A DNA stretch of 64,000 nt, taken from positions 128,390-192,389 of the forward strand of contig CALWAF010000001.1 in the NCBI GenBank assembly GCA_944372795.1, given 5' to 3'. The notes beneath the pieces were generated by a model. It was given only the letters and a program-made list of their open reading frames with translations, made no database searches and was not told the DNA's origin. The stretch is from an uncultured Clostridia bacterium. GTDB lineage: Bacteria; Bacillota; Clostridia; Christensenellales; CAG-917. This document shows positions 23,750 through 31,251 of the stretch, piece by piece (position 1 is the first letter of the stretch; every line of letters begins with the position of its first letter). The position numbers were made by a program, and so were the translations under genes.

Positions 23750-25738
23750 TTGAAAACAGCAGTAATTTACGCCCGTTATTCAAGCGACAGCCAGACGGAA
23801 CAGTCCATAGAAGGACAAATCCGCGTGTGCAAGCAATATGCGGAAAGGAACGGACTGCTCGTGGTGGACAGTTACATCGACAGGGCCACAACGGGAACGA
23901 ACGACAATCGTGCGGCATTTCAGCAAATGCTCAAGGACAGCAAACGCAGGCAATGGAGTGTGGTTATCGTTTACAAACTCGATAGATTTGCCCGCAACAA
24001 GTACGAATCCGTCGTGAACAGAAAGAAACTCACGGATAACGGAGTGGAGCTTGTGTCGGCTATGGAAAACATCCCGGACACTCCCGAAGGGAAGCTCTTT
24101 CTTGCCGTCATCGAGGGATTTAACGAATATTTTTCCGAAGACCTGAAACAGAAGGTCAACCGCGGACTGAAAGAAAGTTGGCTGAAAGGCAACGCCACGG
24201 GAGGGCTCCCTCCCTACGGATATGTCATCAAAGACAAAAAGTATGTCATAGACGAGACGGAAGCCGAAGTCGTGCGCGAGATTTTCAGAAAATACGCGCA
24301 AGGATATAGAGCGGTAAGCATTGCAGAAGACCTGAAAGCGCGAAACGTGCGCAGAAAATGCGGCAAACATATCAATCACAAGTACGTTTACGTCATCTTG
24401 CACGACAGACGTTATACAGGGGTTGTCGAACATCAGGGAACGGAATACAGCAACATCTTTCCGCCGATTATTACAAACCAGCTGTGGCTGCAAGTGAATA
24501 CTATCAACGAGGAAAACAAAATCGCGCCCGGTCGCAAAAAAGAAATATATGATTACATACTTTCCGGAAAGCTTGTTTGCGGAAATTGCAAACGGAGAAT
24601 GAGCGGGGAAAGCGGTACAAGCAAAAGCGGCGAAATCCATTATTACTATGTGTGCCTTTCCAAAAGAAAGAAAAAAGCGGACTGTGAGTGTAAAGCCGTA
24701 AAAAAGCAAGTGCTTGAAGATTACGTCATTGACGCCACCGTCGCCATGCTTCGAAAAAACAGCCTGATTGCGAAAATTGCCGAGACCATAGTCGAGGTGC
24801 ACGAAAAAATGATGAGAGACGACAACGGACTTCAAATCCTTATCAAAAAACGAGACGAAACCAAACGCGCCGCAGACAACGTTGTAAAAGCCATCGAGCA
24901 AGGCATAATCATGGAATTTACGAAAGACAGGCTGGCTGCGTTACAGGACGAACTGAACAGACTGGAAATAGAAATCAACAAGGAAGCGCAAAAAAGTTAT
25001 GCCCATTTGACCGTCCAAGAAGTGGAGAAATATCTTTTGACCAAAGTGTTTGAAAACCCCGACGACATAAAAACGCGCAAACTCCTCGTAAACACGTTTA
25101 TCCGCGAGATAATATGGTACGGCGACAGGCTTGTAATCACATACCATTTTCAGGAAAACGTCATTCCCGAACGACTTACCAAATCGCATATAGAAGAAGT
25201 GGAAAAGCAGATTGAGGAAGCAACGCAGTCTGCTTTTTCTTTCTCCCTGTGTTCGTCCAAATTCCGACACTCGGCACCAAAGTCCCGTGACACTTCACGG
25301 GACTTTCTTTTCGCAGACGTGACTTTCTACCCGTGGCTGACGCGATCGGCACTATGTGCAGCGATCGCTATTCCGTCGCTCCGCTCCTTACAAGTCCCGT
25401 CCCGCGCACCAGCAAAAAGCACCCGATATGCTCGGGTGCTTTTCTTGTTCCTTTCGTTTTCTCTTCGTTGTCGCTGCGCGCCGCAGCGCTCTCACTCGCG
25501 TGTCACGTTTTCGTTTCCGCGGAGCGCGCTCGGCTGCTCCGCCTCTGACTTGTCGCAAACTGCCGCTCCCTCGACGGTACACACTCGCTCCCACACGGAA
25601 TATCATAACGTATGTGGGAACGCCCTGCCGAGCTCAATGCCCTCGCCGCTCTTATTGCCGAGACGCTCTGTCGCGGCAGATCGCCGGGCGAAAACGCGGA
25701 ATTATTGCGGTTCCTCACCCTGCTATGCTCCCTCGTAA
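23750..25738 (+). CDS. Large serine recombinase (site-specific integrase) of the island
   Basis: Integrase of the large serine recombinase family. The N-terminal resolvase domain shows YARYSSDSQ with the nucleophilic Ser at 11 or 12 and YKLDRFARN near 75-83; a recombinase domain, a zinc ribbon (CGNCKRRM, then C-x-C near 280-315) and a coiled coil (about 350-420) follow. TTG start with AGGAGG nine bases upstream. Recognisable family sequence ends near residue 505. The frame then has no stop: it passes a terminator hairpin (25279-25311), crosses the right att repeat at residue 547 and ends 115 codons into host DNA. The functional 3' end is uncertain; a lost stop codon or an att-dependent tail are both possible. 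Confidence 0.93.
   Translation: MKTAVIYARYSSDSQTEQSIEGQIRVCKQYAERNGLLVVDSYIDRATTGTNDNRAAFQQMLKDSKRRQWSVVIVYKLDRFARNKYESVVNRKKLTDNGVELVSAMENIPDTPEGKLFLAVIEGFNEYFSEDLKQKVNRGLKESWLKGNATGGLPPYGYVIKDKKYVIDETEAEVVREIFRKYAQGYRAVSIAEDLKARNVRRKCGKHINHKYVYVILHDRRYTGVVEHQGTEYSNIFPPIITNQLWLQVNTINEENKIAPGRKKEIYDYILSGKLVCGNCKRRMSGESGTSKSGEIHYYYVCLSKRKKKADCECKAVKKQVLEDYVIDATVAMLRKNSLIAKIAETIVEVHEKMMRDDNGLQILIKKRDETKRAADNVVKAIEQGIIMEFTKDRLAALQDELNRLEIEINKEAQKSYAHLTVQEVEKYLLTKVFENPDDIKTRKLLVNTFIREIIWYGDRLVITYHFQENVIPERLTKSHIEEVEKQIEEATQSAFSFSLCSSKFRHSAPKSRDTSRDFLFADVTFYPWLTRSALCAAIAIPSLRSLQVPSRAPAKSTRYARVLFLFLSFSLRCRCAPQRSHSRVTFSFPRSALGCSASDLSQTAAPSTVHTRSHTEYHNVCGNALPSSMPSPLLLPRRSVAADRRAKTRNYCGSSPCYAPS
25279..25311 (+). 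terminator. Terminator inside the 3' part of the recombinase frame
   Basis: Perfect 12-bp stem AAAGTCCCGTGA/TCACGGGACTTT with a 4-base loop followed by CTTTT. Its position suggests the recombinase gene originally ended just before it. Confidence 0.75.
25391..25412 (+). repeat. Right attachment repeat (attR)
   Basis: Identical 22-bp copy of the tRNA-Leu 3' end; marks the right boundary of the island. Confidence 0.87.
25415..25446 (+). terminator. Displaced original terminator of tRNA-Leu
   Basis: Perfect 12-bp stem AAAAGCACCCGA/TCGGGTGCTTTT with a 5-base loop and T-rich tail, beginning two bases after attR. Before integration this hairpin would have directly followed the tRNA. Confidence 0.85.
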
Positions 25739-25822
25739 AAAGCTATTTGTGAGAGAGTTCGGCGGCGAGAAAAGGTGAATGTGCGACTTGTCATTGCGGT
25801 CGCTCTCATTGGCGTTTTCAAA
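25447..25822. other. Intergenic region right of the island
   Basis: About 376 bases of host-like GC-rich sequence. Apart from the out-of-frame tail of the recombinase ORF, no gene, promoter or strong repeat is seen. Confidence 0.5.
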
Positions 25823-25838
25823 GGCGGCACATGCCGCC
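25823..25838 (-). terminator. Possible terminator of the alr-to-coiled-coil operon
   Basis: Minus-strand stem GGCGGCA/TGCCGCC followed by TTTGAAAA, 15 bases after the last gene of the operon. The T-run is weak. Confidence 0.42.
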
Positions 25839-25852
25839 GAAAGACGGCATAA

Positions 25853-26302
25853 TCAGGTTTCAATGAGCTTGCGCTTGCGATCGGCGATGGTGTTCAATCC
25901 TTCCTTGATCGTCTTCTCCGCGCTGTCGAGGATGTTGAAAGCGAGCGCACGCGCCTGATACTCCGTCTTGCGGTAGTTCTCTTCCGCCTCGGCGCGCATG
26001 GCTTCCGCCTCTTCCGTCGCTTTCTTGAGCACCTCGGTCTCGGACATGAGAGAGCGCGCCTGTTCCTCTGCGGCGTCCATGGTCTTGTTGGCGTAGTTCT
26101 CCGCCTTGGAGAGGATCTCGTCACGCTCCTTCTTGATCTGCTCCGCCTCTTTGAGCACGATGGGATAGCTGGCGCGGAGCCTTGTCACGAGGTCGAGCAT
26201 GACCTGACGGTTGATGACGATGTCGGTGTTGCTGAATGTGGCTCTTTTGGCTTTGAGGATCTCGCTTTCGATCTCGCCGATGAGCATATCTATCGTTTCC
26301 AT
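25853..26302 (-). CDS. Coiled-coil protein of unknown function
   Basis: 149 aa, almost entirely charged helix. Heptad-like Glu/Lys/Ala-rich sequence covers about residues 50-130, reminiscent of ATP synthase subunit b or DivIVA-like stalks, but there is no TM segment and no motif that fixes a function. It begins two bases after the RsmD-CoaD fusion stops and closes that operon. Small proteins of this kind commonly follow coaD in clostridial genomes. Confidence 0.82.
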   Translation of the reverse strand: METIDMLIGEIESEILKAKRATFSNTDIVINRQVMLDLVTRLRASYPIVLKEAEQIKKERDEILSKAENYANKTMDAAEEQARSLMSETEVLKKATEEAEAMRAEAEENYRKTEYQARALAFNILDSAEKTIKEGLNTIADRKRKLIET

Positions 26303-26304
26303 AG

Positions 26305-27321
26305 CTAGTCGCGCCTCTGCGCTTCCCTCCTCTTTTTCATAAGTTCTTCCGCAACCATGATAGCACGGTCGGGCAGCAAACGGAAGTCCCCTTTTGCAAT
26401 TTGTTCTCTCGCGCGTGTTGAAGAGACGTCCGCATATCTCTCGGGCGTGACGATAACGGTGTCGAATCCGTGCTCGCGGTTGAAGCGCGCCATCTCGTTC
26501 TCGTAGGCTTCGTCCTCCTTCCCGCGCACACCGCGCACCAGCTTGTCCGCGCCGACGCGGCGCGCCACGTCAACGGCGTAATCTTCCGAAAACAGCGTTT
26601 TCACGCGCGTTTTGTCACTTAAAGCTGCGTTTATGAACTCAAGCCTCTCTTCGGGCGTGAACATACATTCCTTTTCAGGGTTGACCAGCACCGCGACCAC
26701 CACCTCGTCGAAAAGGCGGAGAGCCTCGTCGATGACCTCGAGGTGTCCTTTTGTTATCGGGTCGAAAGTGCCCGTCACCAATCCCACTTTCTTTTTGCGA
26801 ACGAAGTCCACGGTGACGCTGCCCATGACTTTGGTGCGGGTGACGACGTCCTCCCTCTTCGGAGAATAAGCGAGCTCCGAGGAATGCTCGTAGACGACGG
26901 TGCCGTCTTCGGCAAGCCGTCCGAGGTCGAAGACGGCATCCACGGCAAGCTCACCGAGCCCGCTCTTGTAAGGCGGGTCGACGAAGACGAGGTCGAATTT
27001 GCTCTCCCCCGAACGCAGCACGCCCATGAAATCGGCGGCGACGACGCGGAAGTTGCCATCCATCCCTTTGAGGTTCTGCCTCACCAGTGCGACGGAAGCG
27101 GGGTTTCTGTCGACAAACACCACCTCTTCCGCACCGCGCGACAGACACTCGATGCCAAGGGCTCCGCTGCCCGCGAAGAGGTCGAGCACGCGCGCGCCTT
27201 CCACCTGCCATTGCAGAATGTTGAAGATGGTTTCCTTGATCCTGTCCGTGGTGGGACGCACGCTGTCGTCGGCGGGAGACGCGAGCTTTCTGCCACGGTA
27301 CTTTCCGCTGATGACTCTCAT
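26305..27321 (-). CDS. Fused 16S rRNA (guanine966-N2)-methyltransferase RsmD and phosphopantetheine adenylyltransferase CoaD
   Basis: One uninterrupted 338-aa frame from an ATG with GGAGGAG upstream. Residues 1-175 are RsmD: SAM motif LDLFAGSGALGIE at 47-59 and catalytic DPPY at 115-118. Residues about 178-338 are CoaD: nucleotidyltransferase motif TGTFDPITKGH at 183-193, LVRGVRGKED at 261-270 and VSSTRAREQ at 299-307. CoaD makes dephospho-CoA from 4'-phosphopantetheine. These genes are neighbours but separate in most Firmicutes; here the rsmD stop is absent and the joint has no linker. The ATG overlaps the cyclo-ligase stop (ATGA). An internal GTG near the joint might also give free CoaD. 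Confidence 0.92.
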   Translation of the reverse strand: MRVISGKYRGRKLASPADDSVRPTTDRIKETIFNILQWQVEGARVLDLFAGSGALGIECLSRGAEEVVFVDRNPASVALVRQNLKGMDGNFRVVAADFMGVLRSGESKFDLVFVDPPYKSGLGELAVDAVFDLGRLAEDGTVVYEHSSELAYSPKREDVVTRTKVMGSVTVDFVRKKKVGLVTGTFDPITKGHLEVIDEALRLFDEVVVAVLVNPEKECMFTPEERLEFINAALSDKTRVKTLFSEDYAVDVARRVGADKLVRGVRGKEDEAYENEMARFNREHGFDTVIVTPERYADVSSTRAREQIAKGDFRLLPDRAIMVAEELMKKRREAQRRD

Positions 27322-27899
27322 CTCTCTCCTCCGAATTCGTTGTAGACCGCGACGCCGGGCGCCGTATATATCTCTTTTTCCGTGATGACAAAATCGAGGG
27401 GGATGTCGTGAGGTTCGCTCTCCGCCCCGTGCACTCTGCGGCAGGAGAAGGCGATGCCCACCTTGACACAGTCGGGATGACGGGCGAGGAAACGGTCGTA
27501 GTAGCCGCCGCCGTGTCCCACGCGGTGGGTGCCGTCGAAGGCGACAAGGGGGACGACGGCGAGGTCGCACTCCTCGGTGACCCTGCCGCCGCGGGGTTCG
27601 GGTATACCCCACCTGTTCCTGCCGAAATCGGTGTACGGCGTGATGCGCACGGCGTCCATATCCCTGCCTTTGACGCGCGGCACCGCGACCTCGCGCTCGA
27701 GGGCGAGCAAGAGCCCTATGACGGGCTCGGTGTCCGGCTCGCCGTCCACGGACATAAAGACGAAAGGTTTGCGGCATTTTCTGAACACGTCAAGGGAGAT
27801 GAGCGCGTCCGTTATGGCTCCCGACGCCCACTCCTTTTCCGCATCGCTCATGCGTGCCGCGGCGGCATCAGCCGCCCTTCTCGCTTCCTCTTTGGTCAA
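27318..27899 (-). CDS. 5-formyltetrahydrofolate cyclo-ligase
   Basis: ATP-dependent conversion of 5-formyl-THF to 5,10-methenyl-THF (193 aa). The family signature GHGGGYYDRF lies at 128-137, and RWGIPEP near 96-102 is typical. The start lies within the last 32 bases of alr, so translation is probably coupled; the stop overlaps the rsmD-coaD start. Confidence 0.93.
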   Translation of the reverse strand: MTKEEARRAADAAAARMSDAEKEWASGAITDALISLDVFRKCRKPFVFMSVDGEPDTEPVIGLLLALEREVAVPRVKGRDMDAVRITPYTDFGRNRWGIPEPRGGRVTEECDLAVVPLVAFDGTHRVGHGGGYYDRFLARHPDCVKVGIAFSCRRVHGAESEPHDIPLDFVITEKEIYTAPGVAVYNEFGGER

Positions 27900-28887
27900 T
27901 GTAGCACCTCTTTATCCTGCCCTTCCAGCAGGTCATGACTTCATAGGGTGTGGCGGACCATGCCTCCGCCACTCTTTCGGCGGTGAGCGCGCCGCCGAGC
28001 AAGACGACTTCGTCACCCGTGCGCACTTCGTTAGTGCCCGTCTCGACGGCGAACATATCCATGCATACGCTGCCGCACACGGGACACAACATATCTCCGA
28101 TGTACACGGGCGAAGGGTTCTCCCTGCGCACTCCGTCGAAATAACCCCCGAAGACGACGGCAACGGACGTGTCGTGATCGAGGACGAAATGCCCGTAGCC
28201 CACGCATTCGCCCGCACGCACCCTGCGCACCGCGATGACGCGGCTTTTCACCGTCATCGCGCCCGAATAGGCGGCGATGCCTATACGCACCATATCCAGC
28301 GCCGCTCCCCTTATGCCGAGGGAGGACGAAGACGCCATGTGCACGAGCGCGGAGGGAAAGGAGTCCCTCACTCTTCCCGCCGCAGAGAGAAAGACGTCCA
28401 GCTGGCGCGCGTCGGGTTCGCGGAAATGGGAATAGGCTCCCTCGGGCACGACGCCGTGCTCCGCAAGGAGGTCTGTCACCTCCCCCGCATTCTCTGCGGG
28501 CAGACCCAGACGGTGCATACCCGTGTCGAATTTGAGATGGAATGCGGGGCGCATACACTGCGGCACGGCGACCAGCGCGCGCAGCGTTTCCTCGTCCGCG
28601 ACTGCCGCCGTAAGCCCAGCCGCCTTCGCCCGCGCCAAACCGCCGGGCGGGCATATCGCGACCAAAACAGGGGTTTTAACTCCGTTTTTGCGCAGTTCTT
28701 CCCCCTCTTCGAGCGTAGCGACCCCCAAATAGTCCGCCTCGTCCGCAAGCGAACGGGCGACTTCGGTCATGCCGTGCCCGTAGGCGTCGGCTTTGACCAT
28801 GACCAGCACGCGCGTGCGCGTCTTTGAGCGCACGGCACGCACGTTGCGGCGTATCGCGCCGAGATCCACCGTTTGTATGAGACGCAT
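27868..28887 (-). CDS. alr: Alanine racemase
   Basis: PLP-dependent racemase producing D-alanine for peptidoglycan. The PLP lysine is Lys32 in VKADAYGHG and the opposing catalytic tyrosine is Tyr231 in CVGYGHF. Start chosen at 28887 because GGGAGGAG precedes it; the longer frame to 29058 runs into the ACT gene and is not credible. At 339 aa it is somewhat shorter than the usual 360-380. First gene of the alr/cyclo-ligase/rsmD-coaD/coiled-coil operon. Confidence 0.95.
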   Translation of the reverse strand: MRLIQTVDLGAIRRNVRAVRSKTRTRVLVMVKADAYGHGMTEVARSLADEADYLGVATLEEGEELRKNGVKTPVLVAICPPGGLARAKAAGLTAAVADEETLRALVAVPQCMRPAFHLKFDTGMHRLGLPAENAGEVTDLLAEHGVVPEGAYSHFREPDARQLDVFLSAAGRVRDSFPSALVHMASSSSLGIRGAALDMVRIGIAAYSGAMTVKSRVIAVRRVRAGECVGYGHFVLDHDTSVAVVFGGYFDGVRRENPSPVYIGDMLCPVCGSVCMDMFAVETGTNEVRTGDEVVLLGGALTAERVAEAWSATPYEVMTCWKGRIKRCYIDQRGSEKGG

Positions 28888-28937
28888 CCTCTCCTCCCGT
28901 TCCGCCATCATATGCGGAGGAAGGGCGGAAGTTGCGC

Positions 28938-28963
28938 GTGCGGCAGGGATCACCCTGCCGCAC
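28938..28963. terminator. Hairpin between the ACT-protein gene and alr
   Basis: Perfect 11-bp stem GTGCGGCAGGG/CCCTGCCGCAC with a 4-base loop, just after the ACT gene stop. There is no T-run on the minus strand, so it may stabilise the 3' end or terminate weakly. Confidence 0.5.
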
Positions 28964-28969
28964 TTTCGA

Positions 28970-29353
28970 TCATTTGAGCAGCGCCTCCGCTCTTTCGACG
29001 TCGTCCGTCTTGAAGAGGATGAGCGCTTTGCCGCCGCTTCTCGAATAAGAATAAACATATTCGAGGTTGACGCCCTCTTCGCTGAGCTTGCCGAGCGTCG
29101 CGGTGAGGGAGCCGGGTTTGTCGGGCACTTCTATGCCGACGAGGTCTCCCCTCGCGGTGGTGAATCCCGCCGCCGTGAGCGCCAGCTGCGCCTTGTCGTT
29201 GTCGTCGGTGACGAGTCTCACGATGCCGAAGTCGCGGGTGTCTGCGATGTTCAGGCTCTCGACGTTGACTCTCGCGTCCGACAGCGCGCCGAGCAGGGCG
29301 TGAAGTCTGCCCTTTCTGTTCTCCAAAAACACTGCGATCTGATTTACGCGCAT
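28970..29353 (-). CDS. Tandem ACT-domain protein
   Basis: 127 aa made of two ACT domains (about 1-65 and 68-127), with the repeated pattern of a ligand-binding regulatory module (VFLENRKGRLHALLGAL and VPDKPGSLTATLGKL). Such double-ACT proteins sit next to phenylacetate-CoA ligase/indolepyruvate oxidoreductase genes and probably sense an amino acid. It is the last gene of the hydratase-to-ACT operon, 15 bases after paaK. No catalytic domain. Confidence 0.9.
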   Translation of the reverse strand: MRVNQIAVFLENRKGRLHALLGALSDARVNVESLNIADTRDFGIVRLVTDDNDKAQLALTAAGFTTARGDLVGIEVPDKPGSLTATLGKLSEEGVNLEYVYSYSRSGGKALILFKTDDVERAEALLK

Positions 29354-29368
29354 GGTATCCTCCTTATC

Positions 29369-30673
29369 TTATATCTTACGTTTGTCTATTATGCGGACGG
29401 TCTTGCCCTCCGAAAGAGGCAGGCTGTCCGGCGAGACGAGGGTTATCTTCGCGCCGACGCCGAGGTTGCCCATCATGTCGTGCTCTATCCTCTTGCGGAT
29501 GGCTTCCACATCCTTGACCTCGTCCGAGAAGGCGTGAGGCGCGAGCTCCACCTGTATCTCCATGGTGTCGAGGTTGCCCACGCGGTCGACGACGATCTGA
29601 TAGTGCGACCCCACGATCTCCTTGATGTTCATCAGCACGGACTCTATCTGCGACGGGAAGACGTTGACGCCGCGGATGATGAGCATATCGTCCGTCCTGC
29701 CGCTGACGCGCTTCATCCTGACCAGCGTCCTTCCGCACTCGCACTTGTCGTGCCACAGCGCGCTGATGTCGCGGGTGCGGTAGCGGATGAGGGGCATACC
29801 CTGCTTGTTGAGCGTGGTGAAGACCAGCTCGCCGCTCACTCCGTCGGGGACGGGCTGCAGGGTGACGGGGTCGACGATCTCGGGATAGAAGAAGTCCTCC
29901 ATGACGTGCAGCCCGCAGGCGTGCTCGCAGCTCATGGACACGCCGGGACCGCTGATCTCGCTGAGACCGTAGATGTCGTAGGCGGTGATGTTGAGCTTGC
30001 GCTCGATCTCCTTCTTCATGTTCTCCGACCAAGGCTCCGCGCCGAAGATGCCCACGCGCAGTTTGAAGTCCTTGATGTCATATCCCGCCTTCTCGATGCC
30101 CTCGCCGATGACCATGGCGTAAGAGGGCGTGCACGCGAGCGCGGTGGCGCCGAAGTCCTTGAGAAGGGTGATCTGACGCATGGTGTTGCCGGCGGACGCG
30201 GGCACGGTGACGGAACCCAGCTTCTCGGAGCCGTAGTGCAGCCCGAGACCGCCCGTGAACAACCCGTAGCCGTAAGAGACGTGGACGATGTCGTTCTTGT
30301 CGCATCCCGCCATCACGAGGGCGCGGGCGGCGCATTCCGCCCAATCGTCGATGTCGCGGTTGGTGAGACCGACGACGGTGAGTTTGCCCGTCGTGCCGCT
30401 GGACGCGTGCACTCGCGCGATCTCGCTTATCGGCAGCGCGAAGCAGCCGAAGGGATAGTTCGCGCGAAGGTCCGCCTTGGTGGTGAAAGGCAGCTTCGCG
30501 ATGTCCTCTATGCCCTTGATATCCTCGGGTTTCAGGCCTGCGGCGTCCATCTTGGCGCGGAAATAGGGCGCGCCTTCGTAAGTCCTCTTCACCACATCCA
30601 CAAGACGCGCGGACTGCAACGCAGTCATCTCGTCGCGGGACATGGTCTCGATCTTTTCGTTGTAATATCTCAT
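29369..30673 (-). CDS. paaK: Phenylacetate-CoA ligase (PaaK-type)
   Basis: AMP-forming aryl-CoA ligase of 434 aa. The ATP motif SSGTTGK is at 91-97; YGLSEISGPG and RYRTRDIS are the later adenylate-binding motifs, and the C-terminal domain ends with a Lys-rich segment. The ATG overlaps the iorB stop (ATGA). Together with IorAB it can turn arylpyruvates or aryl acids into CoA esters, in either direction depending on energy state. Confidence 0.95.
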   Translation of the reverse strand: MRYYNEKIETMSRDEMTALQSARLVDVVKRTYEGAPYFRAKMDAAGLKPEDIKGIEDIAKLPFTTKADLRANYPFGCFALPISEIARVHASSGTTGKLTVVGLTNRDIDDWAECAARALVMAGCDKNDIVHVSYGYGLFTGGLGLHYGSEKLGSVTVPASAGNTMRQITLLKDFGATALACTPSYAMVIGEGIEKAGYDIKDFKLRVGIFGAEPWSENMKKEIERKLNITAYDIYGLSEISGPGVSMSCEHACGLHVMEDFFYPEIVDPVTLQPVPDGVSGELVFTTLNKQGMPLIRYRTRDISALWHDKCECGRTLVRMKRVSGRTDDMLIIRGVNVFPSQIESVLMNIKEIVGSHYQIVVDRVGNLDTMEIQVELAPHAFSDEVKDVEAIRKRIEHDMMGNLGVGAKITLVSPDSLPLSEGKTVRIIDKRKI

Positions 30674-31251
30674 ATATCCTCCCGTGCATTATAGCCGCAT
30701 TCGAGAGCGCGGCGGTTGATGTCGTAAAGTTTGGGTTTGACCGCGGCTTTGAGCGCCGCGTCGATCTTTTCGAAAGGCACTCCGAGGTGAGCCGCCAGCG
30801 CGCCCAGCATGACCACGTTGACGGAGCGCAGCTCGCCCACTTTCTCCGCGATGGCAAGGGCGTCCAGCGCGATCACCTTGCCCGCCGCGCCGTTAAGCTC
30901 GTCGAGGATGTCCTCGGGATAGCTCCTTGCGCCCGTGATGACGGGCATGGGCAGGATACGCTGGGTGTTGACCACCACCGTGCCTCCCTTTTTGAGATAG
31001 TTGATGTAGCGCAGAGCTTCCAGCTCCTCAAACGCGAGGATGACGTCCGCGTCGCCCACGCCCACGATGGGGCTCATCACTTCGGGAGCGATCTTGACGT
31101 GCGTCACCACGCTGCCGCCGCGCTGGGACATCCCGTGCACTTCGGAGAGTTTGCAGTCGCTGCCTTCGATCTCCGCAAGCGCGCCGAGCACTCTGGATGC
31201 AAGCAGGGTCCCCTGCCCGCCGACTCCGACTATGAGTATGTTCGCTTTCAT
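30670..31251 (-). CDS. iorB: Indolepyruvate:ferredoxin oxidoreductase, beta subunit
   Basis: 193-aa gamma/alpha-type POR domain starting MKANILIVGVGGQGTLLASR, the characteristic opening of IorB. It pairs with IorA to decarboxylate aryl-2-oxoacids oxidatively with CoA and ferredoxin. The start overlaps the iorA stop by four bases. The frame open upstream to 31416 is out-of-register iorA DNA. Confidence 0.95.
   Translation of the reverse strand: MKANILIVGVGGQGTLLASRVLGALAEIEGSDCKLSEVHGMSQRGGSVVTHVKIAPEVMSPIVGVGDADVILAFEELEALRYINYLKKGGTVVVNTQRILPMPVITGARSYPEDILDELNGAAGKVIALDALAIAEKVGELRSVNVVMLGALAAHLGVPFEKIDAALKAAVKPKLYDINRRALECGYNAREDI

Larger units (their letters stand above)
11682..25412. 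mobile_element. Genomic island integrated in tRNA-Leu(CAG), serine-recombinase type
   Basis: Flanked by identical 22-bp direct repeats (11682-11703 and 25391-25412), the left one being the 3' end of tRNA-Leu. The interior is visibly more AT-rich than the flanks. It carries a large serine recombinase next to the right repeat, two small regulatory-type ORFs, and an eight-gene minus-strand operon of type I restriction-modification and accessory genes. No conjugation, relaxase, replication or phage structural genes are visible, so it is an integrative island that can at most be mobilised in trans. Confidence 0.85.

Noticed and set aside
11682-25412. Integrative conjugative element or prophage
   Set aside because: No relaxase, T4SS, replication, capsid or terminase genes are present; cargo is restriction-modification only.
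26305-27777. 490-codon frame with an extra Arg-rich N-terminus ahead of RsmD
   Set aside because: The first 152 codons are the cyclo-ligase gene read in another frame; the true ATG at 27321 has GGAGGAG.
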